Positions 45,547 through 55,874 of a stretch of 64,000 nt of DNA are shown piece after piece. The notes beneath the pieces are model-generated. The model made no database searches and had not been told where the DNA came from. It saw only the letters and a list, made by a program, of their open reading frames with translations. Each line of letters starts with the position of its first letter. Position 1 is the first letter of the stretch. The stretch spans positions 124,001 through 188,000 of the forward strand of contig NZ_LJHS01000004.1 in NCBI RefSeq assembly GCF_001296045.1, in the 5' to 3' direction. The translations under genes were made by a program, and so were the position numbers. This DNA comes from Rhizobium sp. AAP43. GTDB lineage: Bacteria; Pseudomonadota; Alphaproteobacteria; Rhizobiales; Rhizobiaceae.

Positions 45547-46668
45547 ATGCGCGTTCTTCATGTCTTCAAGACCTATCATCCGGATACATTCGGCGGTGTT
45601 GAGCGGACAATCCACGCAATCGCAAAGGGGGCATTGGCGCACGGTATCCAGTCCGATGTGCTGTCGCTCAGCCGCGATCCGGCTGCCAACACAGTCGAGT
45701 TCGACGGTCACATGGCGTACAAAGCGAAACTCGATCTTGAATTCGCCTCCACCGGCTTTTCGCGCGAGGCTTTTTCAATGTTCAAAAACCTGAGCGCAAA
45801 AGCCGATGTCGTGCACTACCACTTTCCCTGGCCGCTCATGGATCTGCTGCATCTCCTGCATCCGCCGGGAAAGCCGACCATCGTCACCTATCATTCCGAC
45901 ATCGTGAAGCAGAAGCTGCTGTTGCAGCTCTACAAGCCGTTGATGCATCGCTTCCTGTCGAGCGTGACGCGGATTGTTGCGACCTCGCCGAACTACCTGG
46001 AGAGCAGCGAGGTGCTGCAGCGATATCGCGACAAGACAGACGTCATCCCGATCGGCCTCGACGAGGTGGATTACCCCCGCGCACCGCAGGAGCTCAAGGA
46101 TCACTGGAGGTCACGCTTTCCCAAGCCGTTCTTCCTGTTTGTTGGCGTGCTTCGCTATTACAAGGGCCTGCACACGCTGATTGAGGCCGCGAAGAACGTG
46201 GATGCCGACATCTTGATTGCGGGGGAGGGGCCCATGGAAGGGCAACTGAAGGCGCGAGCGACAGGTGCGGGCCTTACCAATGTGCATTTCCTCGGCGCCG
46301 TCAGTGACCTCGACAAGGCGGCATTGCTCGAGCTTTGTACAGCCTTTGTGTTTCCGTCTCATATGCGGTCGGAGGCCTACGGGCTGTCGCTGGTCGAGGC
46401 GGCGATGTTCGGCAAGCCGATGATCAGCTGCGAGATTGGGACGGGGACAAGCTTCGTCAATAAGCATGGCGAAACGGGAATTGTGGTGCCGCCTGAGGAT
46501 GCGGGGGCGTTGGCGGGCGCGATGCTCGAGATGATGGGCCAGAACGTTGCGGGACGTTTTTCGCGAAATGCTGCCAGCCAATATTCGCAGAAACTACGAT
46601 CAGCTCTGATGGTTCGATCCTACGCGAATGCGTATTTTGCATTGTGGAGAGCCAGAGCTGGTTCCTGA
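45547..46668 (+). CDS. Glycosyltransferase family 4 protein
   Basis: A 373-residue GT-B enzyme. The N-terminal HVFKTYHPDTFGGVERTIHAIAKG acceptor-side start is typical of mannosyl/glycosyl GT4. The C-terminal donor domain has FVGVLRYYKGLHTLIEAAKN, IAGEGPMEGQLKA and the E-X7-E motif SEAYGLSLVEAAMFGKPMIS. It transfers a sugar, probably from an NDP-sugar, onto a growing lipid-linked glycan at the inner membrane face. The donor is unknown. It lies right after the manC remnant. Confidence 0.9.
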   Translation: MRVLHVFKTYHPDTFGGVERTIHAIAKGALAHGIQSDVLSLSRDPAANTVEFDGHMAYKAKLDLEFASTGFSREAFSMFKNLSAKADVVHYHFPWPLMDLLHLLHPPGKPTIVTYHSDIVKQKLLLQLYKPLMHRFLSSVTRIVATSPNYLESSEVLQRYRDKTDVIPIGLDEVDYPRAPQELKDHWRSRFPKPFFLFVGVLRYYKGLHTLIEAAKNVDADILIAGEGPMEGQLKARATGAGLTNVHFLGAVSDLDKAALLELCTAFVFPSHMRSEAYGLSLVEAAMFGKPMISCEIGTGTSFVNKHGETGIVVPPEDAGALAGAMLEMMGQNVAGRFSRNAASQYSQKLRSALMVRSYANAYFALWRARAGS

Positions 46669-46931
46669 TTTAGACCAGCTCGCTCCAGGCGTACTTGCGC
46701 ATCGCTCCTCAAATTTGACGTCGGTCGGTACCAAGCAATGAACTTGGCACCTTCGTGAGCGTTGCATCCAGAAACCACCGAGGTGACGCAAACCACCAGT
46801 AACCGATGCGTTGAGGTCTTTGCGCTACTCAAACGTGTGCATAGGTCTCGTTCGTCCTTCCATTTATGACACAACCATGACAAAACATGATGTATCGCTA
46901 ATGAAATTCTCAATTTTTGAGGGGTTTGCGA

Positions 46932-47159
46932 ATGAAGATCATCACCGTTTTGATGTCGGGGGGGCTGCTTCTCATGGCTTCAACCGAAAGCGCATTTGCA
47001 TACCTTGATCCTGGTACTGGAAGCATCGTTCTTCAGGCCCTCCTCGGAGGTGCCGCCGTCGCCCTTGCGACCGGTTCCCTGTACATCCAAAAAATAAAAT
47101 CATTTCTCGGAATCCGCAAAGCTGCTGCCAAAAAGCGTGACGGCAGTCAGGATGGCTGA
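46932..47159 (+). CDS. Small membrane/exported protein with YLDPGTGS motif
   Basis: A 75-residue protein. An N-terminal signal-like helix (MKIITVLMSGGLLLMASTESAFA) is followed at once by YLDPGTGSIVLQALLGGAAVALATG (a second hydrophobic stretch) and a basic tail (KSFLGIRKAAAKKRD). Short YLDPGTGS proteins recur in polysaccharide gene clusters next to phosphotransferase-like enzymes, but no function is known. GAGGGG precedes the ATG. It overlaps the next gene by 8 bases. Confidence 0.75.
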   Translation: MKIITVLMSGGLLLMASTESAFAYLDPGTGSIVLQALLGGAAVALATGSLYIQKIKSFLGIRKAAAKKRDGSQDG

Positions 47160-48546
47160 CGTCTCATCGTCTGCAGGAATTCGCGTTCCAGGGTCATTTC
47201 GAGACCCTGCTGGATACGTGTTTGAACGAGATGGAGGCGTCTTTCGTGCGGTAACCGCACATGGCGCTTCAAATTATGAGGCAGCCAGAGACGCCGGAAT
47301 ATTTTCAGAGCTTTCTGCACGAGGATGGCTGACTCCGATCTGCGATGAACTCGCGGGAGCAGATTGCGCCGCCTATATTCTGAAGGTCGATCGCATTCCA
47401 TGGATCACTTATCCATATGAGTGGTCGTTTGAATTGTTGCGCTCAGCAGCACTTTTTCATCTGGATCTGCATCTTGAGCTCCTTGAGCGAGGGTTCACCT
47501 TGTCAGATGCAACCGCGTACAACGTGCAGTTTATCGGTTCGAAACCTGTTTTCATCGACCATTTGTCGATCCGTCCTTACCGCGATGGCGAGTTCTGGAA
47601 TGGGCACCGACAGTTCTGTGAGCAATTCCTCAATCCGCTGCTGCTGCGAGCTTACCTAGGTCGTCCCCACAATGCTTGGTATAGGGGATCCATGGAGGGT
47701 GTAGCCGTTGCAGACATGGCGGCCATCATCCCAACTCGCCGCAAATTTTCATGGAACGTCTTCACGAATGTGGTTCTTCAAAACCGTTTCCAGGCTGGTA
47801 CCAGCGGAGACGCTGTCAAGATCTCAGTCACGGGCAAGAGCCTACCGAAGCATGCGTTCGCAGCGATGCTGCGGCAATTGAGGAGCTGGATCAACTCTCT
47901 TAGCCCCGGTGATAAGGCTAAAACGGTCTGGGCTGATTACTCGCTCACCAACACGTACAGTGACTCCGAGAGAGATGCGAAGCATCGGTTTGTTGCTGAA
48001 TATGTAACAGAGGCGAAGCCGAGAACCGTTGTGGATCTCGGTTGTAATACTGGCGAATATTCTGAGCGGGCATTGGCGGCGGGCGCTGAAGCGGTCATTG
48101 GCTTCGACTACGATGTCCAGGCGCTCGACCGTGCCTATGGGAGAGCCATCAACAAGGGGTTGGCCCTGTTACCCTTGTTTCTCGACGCACGAAACCCTTC
48201 GCCAAATCAAGGATGGTTGGGAACAGAGCGCACCGGTTTTGGAGAGCGAGTTAAGGCTGATGGTCTTCTCGCGCTGGCGTTTGAGCACCATCTGGCGATT
48301 GCCCACAACGTGCCGCTTGATCAACTGGTCAGTTGGTTGGTCTCTTTGGCGCCAACCGGGATCATCGAATTCGTCCCGAAGACCGATACCACTGTCCAGA
48401 AGATGCTCGCCCTCAGGGATGACATCTTCTTCAACTATGAAACCAGTGAGTTCGAGCGACAATTGGCAACCGTAGCCGAGATAGTTCGTTCACAGGTCGT
48501 GTCGCAGTCGGGCAGGATCTTGTTTCAATACAGACGCAGGTTTTAA
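47152..48546 (+). CDS. Kinase-like/SAM-methyltransferase fusion protein (possibly NoeA-related)
   Basis: A protein of about 464 residues. The N-terminal half has a protein-kinase-like catalytic pattern: HLDLHLELLERGFTLSDATAYNVQF, then GSKPVFIDHLSIRPYRDG. The C-terminal half is a class I methyltransferase with VVDLGCNTGEYSERAL (near residue 290) and GFDYD. The layout resembles NoeA-type proteins of rhizobia, which I can only suggest. The role may be sugar or lipid modification of a glycan. The ATG at 47152 overlaps the YLDPGTGS gene; a GTG at 47137 is an alternative. Confidence 0.7.
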   Translation: MADVSSSAGIRVPGSFRDPAGYVFERDGGVFRAVTAHGASNYEAARDAGIFSELSARGWLTPICDELAGADCAAYILKVDRIPWITYPYEWSFELLRSAALFHLDLHLELLERGFTLSDATAYNVQFIGSKPVFIDHLSIRPYRDGEFWNGHRQFCEQFLNPLLLRAYLGRPHNAWYRGSMEGVAVADMAAIIPTRRKFSWNVFTNVVLQNRFQAGTSGDAVKISVTGKSLPKHAFAAMLRQLRSWINSLSPGDKAKTVWADYSLTNTYSDSERDAKHRFVAEYVTEAKPRTVVDLGCNTGEYSERALAAGAEAVIGFDYDVQALDRAYGRAINKGLALLPLFLDARNPSPNQGWLGTERTGFGERVKADGLLALAFEHHLAIAHNVPLDQLVSWLVSLAPTGIIEFVPKTDTTVQKMLALRDDIFFNYETSEFERQLATVAEIVRSQVVSQSGRILFQYRRRF

Positions 48547-48717
48547 CGATGCGGCTTGACACGAACCGATCCTGATCCGTCCAAAGGTCAAATCCTCCGG
48601 GATCGTCGGGTGACGGCGACCCTGTTTGAAAGCATGTGGCGGGCTCGGATCAAGACGAATGTCCTGATCAGAAATTAACGCGAGAATCGAACAATCCCTG
48701 CGTCGCGGAGACATGCA

Positions 48718-50331
48718 ATGCTTTTGGCAATTTCAGCAATCGTTTTGATCGTCTCAGTAATTTTTATATATTCCCCGGCCTCTGTATATTTCGGTAGCGA
48801 TGAAATTGATTTTCCTCTCTCCTTGTTGGATTACATTGCCCCTCTTTTGGCTGTTTCTCTAATAATCACGTGCGTTGTTGCGTTGTTTTCGTTGTTTTTG
48901 CCAGCGCGGGGGCGAAAATGGCTAGCATATATTTTATCGCTGGCGGCGATTATGGCCTGCGCTGAAGTTTTCGTTTTAATGCCCGATTTCGGTACGTTTA
49001 CTGGCGCTCAGGTAAATTTGGCAATATCTCCAGCGCGTTATGCCTTCGAGGTCTGCGCTTTTGTCATCGCTGCCGTCGTGTTGCGAAATTGGGTGAAAGC
49101 ACCCAAGGTTGGTTCTCTGTTCTTTCTTCTCATCGCGGGCGTGATTGCCATCCCGGCATTGTGGTCCGCCGCTATGGAGACAAAGCTCACACCGCAAGTG
49201 GCAGACGAAAATGCGCTGTTCGATATGGGCGAAGCGAACCTCATCGTGGTGCTCCTGGATGGCTTCCCTTCAGATGTGTTCGAAGAAATCATAGAGGCGA
49301 ATGGCGATTGGATGCGTCACTTGTCCGGTTTTACTTACTATCCAGATATGGTCGGTGTTTCGCGAACCACGTTCCTCGCCCTTCCATCAATCCATAGCGG
49401 GAGAGTGTATTCGCCCGGGACGGCGGTTCAACCTTTCTTTAGAGAGGCTATCGAACAACATTCTTTCATGAGTGAGCTCGCTAGCGCGGGATATTCATCG
49501 CTTCTGGTGAACCCGATTAACGGCGCTTGCCCGAGACGGACGATGTGTCTTGGAGGAGGCATGATCCTGAATGACCATACGCTTATGAGAAAGACGGGGA
49601 TCGCGCGCCTGCTTGGATTGTCTTTCTTTAAAGCCGCGCCTCTACTGCTGAAGGAATTCGCCTATGATGAGGGCCGATGGCTTTTCCCCCGATATGTCGC
49701 TGATGCGCGGTTGAGCGATCACAATGTCGAAGGTCGGGCGTTGCTCAAGCTGTTTGCGGACAATCTCAATCCGAATGGTGGCCAGCCAACGGCGAGGTTC
49801 CTGCATATTTTCTCACCGCATCTGCCCGTGGTTTTCGGCGAGGAGTGTGGCTATTCCACAGAACCACTTGCTGTGACGAGAGAGGCCTTTGTTACACAAG
49901 CTGAATGTGCTCTCAGTGCATTTGGTGCCTTGATTACGGCTTTGAAGCAGCAGCAGCTGTATGACAAGACTGCGATTATTTTGTTGTCCGATCATGGGCA
50001 GGATCTCCCAAACAGGAAAGCTGACGGCGATGGTGGTTGGGTAAAACTATCCGGTTCAGCGAATTCTCTACTGGTGGTCAAGCCCATTGGCGCTCAGGGC
50101 GAAATGCAGTTCTCATCCGAGAGGCGCTGGCTTCCTGAGGTTCCATCCATAGTTTGCGCCATTACGCGTGCATGCCAGCCGTCCTTGGCAACCGCTGGCG
50201 AAAAACGTTTGTACAACTACTATGAGTGGACGAACGATTACTGGCAGACCGAATACCTGCCTGTCACCCAGTATCGTCTCTCTGGAGCGCCTTGGAAAGC
50301 AGAATCCTGGGAGGTTGTCACGGGGCAATGA
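48718..50331 (+). CDS. Sulfatase-fold membrane protein (putative phosphotransferase/LTA-synthase-like)
   Basis: A 537-residue protein with four to five N-terminal membrane helices (about 1-165) and a periplasmic alkaline-phosphatase/sulfatase-fold domain. The first metal motif is NLIVVLLDGFPSDVFEE, a nucleophile threonine/serine sits probably in VSRTTFLALPS, and the late metal motif is ILLSDHGQD. Such enzymes move phosphoglycerol or phosphoethanolamine onto glycans, or hydrolyse such groups. It follows the methyltransferase gene after about 170 bases. The DNA is clearly AT-richer than the left half of the window. Confidence 0.8.
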   Translation: MLLAISAIVLIVSVIFIYSPASVYFGSDEIDFPLSLLDYIAPLLAVSLIITCVVALFSLFLPARGRKWLAYILSLAAIMACAEVFVLMPDFGTFTGAQVNLAISPARYAFEVCAFVIAAVVLRNWVKAPKVGSLFFLLIAGVIAIPALWSAAMETKLTPQVADENALFDMGEANLIVVLLDGFPSDVFEEIIEANGDWMRHLSGFTYYPDMVGVSRTTFLALPSIHSGRVYSPGTAVQPFFREAIEQHSFMSELASAGYSSLLVNPINGACPRRTMCLGGGMILNDHTLMRKTGIARLLGLSFFKAAPLLLKEFAYDEGRWLFPRYVADARLSDHNVEGRALLKLFADNLNPNGGQPTARFLHIFSPHLPVVFGEECGYSTEPLAVTREAFVTQAECALSAFGALITALKQQQLYDKTAIILLSDHGQDLPNRKADGDGGWVKLSGSANSLLVVKPIGAQGEMQFSSERRWLPEVPSIVCAITRACQPSLATAGEKRLYNYYEWTNDYWQTEYLPVTQYRLSGAPWKAESWEVVTGQ

Positions 50332-50507
50332 AGTACATCAACGAGCGGATCTGCCTGCTTCTAGTGCCTGAACGGCCGGCTGCAGGTGGAGGGAGGGCCT
50401 CGCTTGGCATGTGGTCCATCCATGGCTTATCATTTGGGCAGACAAGCGAGAGCTTGTGCCATGCCAGCAGTTCGTTTCAGGCGAAATCAGTCGCCGGCTG
50501 AAACTAC

Positions 50508-52247
50508 TTACTTAAACAGAGACGTCGGTCCCTTGGACAGGAGGGTATTGACCTGCCGCACAGCAGTGGCGTCAGGGCATTTCAGCCACTGGCCATTGCA
50601 GCGCTGGCGCAGCCAGGATCGAACGGCAAAGGAAGGGCCGAGAGGCAAACGCGCTGCAGCCATGATGCTGTCGGCAAGGAAGCCAATTTCGATCTCGTCA
50701 TTCAGGCGTTTGTAGTCCGGTTCGAAATTGATCCCGTTTATCCGATAATAGGTCATGGTGTTTGTCTCTTTGGCGTCCTTAGGCCGAAAATTCAGCTCCG
50801 GTTTCTCGCTGAAGTACCCGGCTGTAATCAGCGGATGATGATCTCCAAACCCAACCACCAAGAATTTTTTGTTCGGGAATTTCGTTTTCAATTCCCCTTC
50901 AAACCACTTGAGATCGTCTCGAGCTATTCGTTGGCGCCGTGCAAATTCGGCTCCATCATCACCTGCCATGATTTCATTTGCCCGAATGTCGGGATGCATG
51001 GGCTGCCTGTATGGATAGTGCGTCGCTGTGGTCCAGACAAAGTAAAACGCGGGACGACCATTGGGCTCGATACCCCGCTCCTCGATCTCGGCGATGACGC
51101 GTTCAAAATACGCCCGATCGCGGGGGCGATTGTTTTCAATGATCTTGAGGCCCAGTTTCTTGGGATCGTTGATGACCTCGAAGCCTAACGTTTTGTAGAA
51201 TCTGCCTGTGTTCATAAAGGTTGGTGGGCTGGGATAGTTCGCAATTGTTGTATACCCCAGTTCCTGCAGACGCGCTGGCAGGGTATTCTTGAATTTGCCT
51301 TCACGAATGATACCGAGAAATTCGTATGTAGGCCCCAGATAAGAAGCGTTCAGACCGAGCAGGAAGCCGTACTCGGAGATCCAGGTGCGCCCTCCGAAGG
51401 TCTCGACATGGAGCCTTCGCCTTACTCCATCGCCCGATGCAAAGAAGTCTGACGGAACCTGATACCTCTCGCCATCGAAATAGATGCCGGGGTCGACAGA
51501 CGACTCGTGGAGGATCGCAATTATGTCAGGATATTCGTCTTCCTGTGCGGTGGAGGGCTGTGGCAAGTCGCTCAGCTTGAGGGGCGGGGCGGTCGCGAGG
51601 TCCGGTTGGGGGGCCATGATCTCCATCGGGCGAGCGATGGCTTCCGAGAAGGCCACTGCTGAGATGAAGAGTGTTGAAAAGTGCCGCTGGTCATAAGCTG
51701 AGCGAAAAAAGATGTCTGCTTTGACTTGGGGCGTGACCGCCGTCCACCCGATTATCACCAAGCATACGCCGAGAGATATGGCGGGGATCGAGAGTCCCCT
51801 CCGAACATGGTTCCCATCTAGTTGAAACACGACATAGGCGGCGAGTGGCACGAGAAATGCGGTAGCGCCAAGCAATAGCGCAAGTCCAAAATAGTGATCT
51901 ATAAAGAAAGAAACTTCCGAGTAATCCCGAAGATAGTAGTAAAGATCCTGGTAGGATAGTCGTACCCCGAGGTAGGAGAGCTTTGTTCTCGATATTGCCA
52001 GCAGTGTTCCGAACGTAAGGATGACGATTGCGGTCGAGAAAATGATTCGACGTGTTATGAAGATCAATAAACCTAGGTATATTAAAGATATTCCGCCGGA
52101 CATTGTCGTGAGAAGGGCGCTCTCCTTGTTGAAAAAAGTTCCGTCGGCAAGCCTAGGGTCAAGCGTCACTTCACCTAGAAGCACTGTGATGTAAATCAGA
52201 AATAGACACAGGATGATCGTCCGATAGATGTTGCTTTGGCTCGACAT
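50508..52247 (-). CDS. LTA synthase/phosphoglycerol transferase-like sulfatase-family protein
   Basis: A 579-residue protein with five to six N-terminal helices (about 10-220) and a C-terminal sulfatase-fold domain. Visible parts are PDIIAILHESSVDPGIYFD, FGGRTWISEYGFLLGLNASY, YFVWTTATHYPYRQPMHPD and the metal motif VVGFGDHHPL. It resembles the LtaS/OpgB branch, which transfers phosphoglycerol from phosphatidylglycerol to periplasmic or surface glycans. The ATG at 52247 has GAGGGG upstream; the open frame continues 61 codons without homology. It is convergent with the other sulfatase-fold gene. Confidence 0.82.
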   Translation of the reverse strand: MSSQSNIYRTIILCLFLIYITVLLGEVTLDPRLADGTFFNKESALLTTMSGGISLIYLGLLIFITRRIIFSTAIVILTFGTLLAISRTKLSYLGVRLSYQDLYYYLRDYSEVSFFIDHYFGLALLLGATAFLVPLAAYVVFQLDGNHVRRGLSIPAISLGVCLVIIGWTAVTPQVKADIFFRSAYDQRHFSTLFISAVAFSEAIARPMEIMAPQPDLATAPPLKLSDLPQPSTAQEDEYPDIIAILHESSVDPGIYFDGERYQVPSDFFASGDGVRRRLHVETFGGRTWISEYGFLLGLNASYLGPTYEFLGIIREGKFKNTLPARLQELGYTTIANYPSPPTFMNTGRFYKTLGFEVINDPKKLGLKIIENNRPRDRAYFERVIAEIEERGIEPNGRPAFYFVWTTATHYPYRQPMHPDIRANEIMAGDDGAEFARRQRIARDDLKWFEGELKTKFPNKKFLVVGFGDHHPLITAGYFSEKPELNFRPKDAKETNTMTYYRINGINFEPDYKRLNDEIEIGFLADSIMAAARLPLGPSFAVRSWLRQRCNGQWLKCPDATAVRQVNTLLSKGPTSLFK

Positions 52248-52950
52248 CTTGCAGATCCCCTCATTCCTCTTGCCCGTGTGCGCTCCGTCGCGCTTGCTTC
52301 TTTGGGTAGTGGGTACGCCCGGCATTTGTAAATACACGCAAGTTGGATTTTCAGTGTAGGCCTTATCGATGCGGCGTTTAAACGAGCATCTGGCATCAAG
52401 GATTTGGCTTCTAGAGCGATTCCACCGCAACGACTGAATAATTCTGACAACCCAGCTTTCTCTTTAACGTTTCCGCTAAAGGCGCATTCATCTCAGTGAA
52501 TGGAGGTGGGGTCAGTACGCAGCGATGCCAGCCTGTTGGTCAGGCTTCTAAATTGTTGCAGGATGGCTTCACGCTGCGGAGCAAAACCCACACATGTCGG
52601 TGGCAAAACCAATGGATATCTAGGGTAGGAATTTCCGTCGCATGGACTAGAACGCATCGCGAGCTTTCGGGCTCGGCTCGACTAGGACGAAGCGATGACA
52701 GACTACAAATGATTCGGTAGGCGGATTGAAATCGACATGGCGCCTTCTTCATTGATTGGCGTCATTTCTCGGAAGGAAGGTCGATGGGCAACTTTTCGTG
52801 ACGCTGCCAGTGCGCTCGGGCCATTGCTGGACGATCCTAGCGCAGTCAGCTAGAGCCTAGTTCAGTTCGAACAATTTTGGGTGCTGCCGATTCTATGAGT
52901 TCATTCGTTCTCAATCGATGACGATGGCAGTATTCTGACGGAGATATGGC
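52248..52950. other. 703-base intergenic region upstream of gmd
   Basis: Only short open frames without recognisable content were seen, in AT-rich, irregular sequence. It separates a minus-strand gene from the plus-strand gmd operon and must contain both promoters. No terminal repeats, transposase fragment or clear -35/-10 pair could be recognised. Confidence 0.5.
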
Positions 52951-54045
52951 ATGAGTGTCGCGCCAAAAGTCGCATTGATCACGGGAATTACGGGCCAAGA
53001 TGGGTCCTATCTCGCCGAGCTTCTGCTTGCCAAGGGATACGTTGTCCACGGGATCAAGCGCCGAACCTCGCTTTTTAACACCGACCGTATCGATCATCTG
53101 TATCAGGATCCGCACGAGAATGACCGGCGGCTTGTGTTGCACTACGGCGACATGACGGATTCCTCGAGTCTAATTCGCATTATCCAGCAGGTTCAGCCTG
53201 ATGAGATATACAACCTTGCAGCACAGTCGCATGTCGCGGTGTCGTTCGAGGAGCCTGAGTATACGGCAAATTCCGATGCACTTGGCGCCCTTCGCATTTT
53301 GGAAGCGATCCGGATCCTGGGGCTAGAGCGGAAATCAAGATTCTATCAGGCTAGCACCTCTGAACTCTACGGCTTGGTGCAGGAGATCCCGCAGCGAGAA
53401 ACGACACCTTTCTATCCGCGTTCGCCCTATGCTGTGGCGAAGCTCTATGCCTATTGGATCACTGTCAACTACCGTGAAGCCTATGGCATCTATGCTTGCA
53501 ACGGCATCCTTTTCAACCACGAGAGCCCGGTTCGCGGTGAGACTTTCGTGACGCGGAAAATCACAAGAGCCCTGGCGCGCGTCAAACTCGGTCTCCAGGA
53601 TTGCCTGTATCTCGGCAATATGGACGCTATGCGCGACTGGGGGCATGCCAAAGACTATGTGGAAATGCAGTGGCTGATGCTGCAACAGGAGAGACCTGAA
53701 GATTTCGTAATCGCCACTGGCGTGCAATATAGTGTCCGCGACTTCGTGAATGCCGCCGCTGCCGAGATCGACATGAAGATCGAGTGGAAGGGTTCTGGGG
53801 TCGAAGAGAAGGGGTTTGACGACAAGGGTCGCTGTATCGTTTCGGTCGATCCGCGCTATTTTCGGCCGACGGAAGTCGAAACGCTTCTTGGTGATCCATC
53901 CAAGGCCAAAGAGAAGCTGGGATGGACACCCAGGATCACCTTCCAGGAGCTTGTGGCTGAGATGATGCGCGAAGATATGAAGGCTGCCGAGCGCGATGAA
54001 TTGGTCAAGCGCCACGGTTTCTCCGCTTACGATTATCACGAGTAG
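52951..54045 (+). CDS. gmd: GDP-mannose 4,6-dehydratase
   Basis: A 364-residue extended SDR. The NADP site is [23 protein letters not shown] and residues of the RR-binding loop are in HGIKRRTS. The Thr/Ser-Glu catalytic segment is QASTSELYG and YxxxK is [31 protein letters not shown] is diagnostic for Gmd. It turns GDP-mannose into GDP-4-keto-6-deoxymannose, the first step to GDP-L-fucose. A GGAGATAT site precedes the ATG. Only 3 bases separate it from fcl. Its precursor enzyme ManC is a pseudogene in this locus, so GDP-mannose must come from elsewhere. Confidence 0.96.
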   Translation: MSVAPKVALITGITGQDGSYLAELLLAKGYVVHGIKRRTSLFNTDRIDHLYQDPHENDRRLVLHYGDMTDSSSLIRIIQQVQPDEIYNLAAQSHVAVSFEEPEYTANSDALGALRILEAIRILGLERKSRFYQASTSELYGLVQEIPQRETTPFYPRSPYAVAKLYAYWITVNYREAYGIYACNGILFNHESPVRGETFVTRKITRALARVKLGLQDCLYLGNMDAMRDWGHAKDYVEMQWLMLQQERPEDFVIATGVQYSVRDFVNAAAAEIDMKIEWKGSGVEEKGFDDKGRCIVSVDPRYFRPTEVETLLGDPSKAKEKLGWTPRITFQELVAEMMREDMKAAERDELVKRHGFSAYDYHE

Positions 54046-54048
54046 GTC

Positions 54049-54984
54049 ATGGACAGAGACGCAAAGATTTATGTTGCCGGGCACAGAGGCATGGTCGGTT
54101 CGGCAATTGTTCGCCGACTATCCAGTCTCGGCTACTCCAATATTGTCACGCGGACACATGCCGAACTTGACCTTGTCGATCAGAGGGACGTCACGCATTT
54201 CTTAGGTGAAGAGAAGCCGGAATATATATTCATGGCGGCAGCCAAGGTTGGTGGGATCCATGCCAACAATACCCTGAGAGCCGACTTCCTCTATCGTAAC
54301 CTGATGATTGAGGCAAACATAGTGCATGCGGCCTGGCAGTCAGGTGTAACCCGAATGTTGTTTCTCGGTTCTAGCTGCATCTATCCGCGAGACTGTCCGC
54401 AGCCGATCAAAGAGGAGTATCTGCTAACGGGGCCGCTGGAGCAGACCAACGAGCCTTACGCAATCGCCAAGATCGCCGGGGTGAAGCTCTGCGAGAGCTA
54501 CAATCGCCAGTATGGTACGCAATATGTTTCGGCGATGCCGACGAATCTCTACGGCCCCAATGATAATTATGATCTTAGCAACAGCCACGTTCTACCCGCA
54601 CTGATCCGTAAGGCGCACGAGGCGAAGCTTAGGGGCGATCAGGAACTGGTTGTTTGGGGATCCGGCAAGCCCATGCGAGAGTTCCTTTATGTTGACGACA
54701 TGGCCGACGCTTGCGTCTTTCTGATGGAGAAGGGCGTCAGCGATGGCCTGTTCAATATCGGGACCGGCGAGGATGTGACGATCCGAGAACTCGCCGAGAC
54801 GGTCATGGATGTCGTCGGTTTTGAGGGCCGGATCTCGTATGACAGCACAAAGCCAGATGGAACGCCTCGTAAGCTCCTCAATGTGGACCGGATGAATGAT
54901 CTCGGATGGTCTGCCACCACCCAATTGCGTGACGGGATCGCCAAGGCTTATGCAGATTTCCAGTCTAACCTAAGCGAAACTTGA
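54049..54984 (+). CDS. fcl: GDP-L-fucose synthase
   Basis: A 311-residue SDR epimerase/reductase. [15 protein letters not shown] is the cofactor site, [26 protein letters not shown] and [20 protein letters not shown] contain the catalytic Ser, Tyr and Lys, and [20 protein letters not shown] is a family signature. It epimerises and reduces the Gmd product to GDP-L-fucose. In rhizobia the same activity is called NolK in Nod-factor synthesis, but no nod genes are near. It is in one operon with gmd and the GT2 gene (1-base gap). Confidence 0.95.
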   Translation: MDRDAKIYVAGHRGMVGSAIVRRLSSLGYSNIVTRTHAELDLVDQRDVTHFLGEEKPEYIFMAAAKVGGIHANNTLRADFLYRNLMIEANIVHAAWQSGVTRMLFLGSSCIYPRDCPQPIKEEYLLTGPLEQTNEPYAIAKIAGVKLCESYNRQYGTQYVSAMPTNLYGPNDNYDLSNSHVLPALIRKAHEAKLRGDQELVVWGSGKPMREFLYVDDMADACVFLMEKGVSDGLFNIGTGEDVTIRELAETVMDVVGFEGRISYDSTKPDGTPRKLLNVDRMNDLGWSATTQLRDGIAKAYADFQSNLSET

Positions 54985-54985
54985 A

Positions 54986-55753
54986 ATGGCGGATCAGCCG
55001 CTGGTTACGGTCGCTGTTCCGTCCTTCAACCAAGGGCGATTTCTCGACGAGGCGCTGACGTCCATATTTTCGCAGGATATCCCTGTGGAAGTCTATCTGA
55101 TGGATGGCGGCTCCACGGATGGCTCACTTGACGTCATTCGCCGGTGGGAGTCCAAACTAAGCGGTTGGAGAAGCCATGCGGACGATGGTCAGGCTTCTGC
55201 TATCAATGAGGGCATAGGTCGAGGTAGCGCTCCATATGTGTGCTGGCTCAACAGCGACGACCTATTTCTGCCGGGCGGGCTGTCACGCCTTCTGAGGGCG
55301 CTTAAGGACGAACCTACTGCGCCCGTGGCATACGGCCGCGCATTGAATGTTGCAGAACGAACGGGGGCGAGATCGCCTGTCTGGACCGAACCGTTTTCCG
55401 AGCACCGGCTGGCGCTGCGATGCATCGTATCTCAGCCTGCCACGTTGATACGCCGTTCTGCCTGGGAGGGCGTGGGCGGCCTGGATGCAAGGCTTCATAT
55501 GGTGATGGACTATGATCTCTGGTGGCGACTCTATCGAAGCAAAGGAGCGTTTCACTATGTTGATGATTTCGTCGCCGTTAATCGCGAGCATGAGCAGACG
55601 AAAACCAGCAGTTTGCGGCGCCGACACTATGATGAGGCCATCAGTACTGTTCGCAAGCACTACGGGCGAGTGCCCCTTAAATGGTGGCTCGCCCAGCCGT
55701 ATGCTGTTTGGTACAAGGCCCTGTTGAACCGTATAGCAAACAGGCGAGGCTGA
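54986..55753 (+). CDS. Glycosyltransferase family 2 protein
   Basis: A 255-residue GT-A enzyme. [24 protein letters not shown] is the start, [20 protein letters not shown] the nucleotide-binding part and [13 protein letters not shown] the DxD-type metal motif. [15 protein letters not shown] is near the acceptor site. It follows fcl directly, so it may transfer fucose, but this is inferred from context. No membrane helix is seen. Confidence 0.88.
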   Translation: MADQPLVTVAVPSFNQGRFLDEALTSIFSQDIPVEVYLMDGGSTDGSLDVIRRWESKLSGWRSHADDGQASAINEGIGRGSAPYVCWLNSDDLFLPGGLSRLLRALKDEPTAPVAYGRALNVAERTGARSPVWTEPFSEHRLALRCIVSQPATLIRRSAWEGVGGLDARLHMVMDYDLWWRLYRSKGAFHYVDDFVAVNREHEQTKTSSLRRRHYDEAISTVRKHYGRVPLKWWLAQPYAVWYKALLNRIANRRG

Positions 55754-55874
55754 GCAGGTAGGTGCCTCACCATTCCTTGGCCGAGGCTCTGTCGCCTTGG
55801 AAATGTCCCTGACCTGCAAAGTCCTGAGGCTTGCCGAGTTGCGGTTTGCCAAACCAGATGTGGAGTTCCCAATT

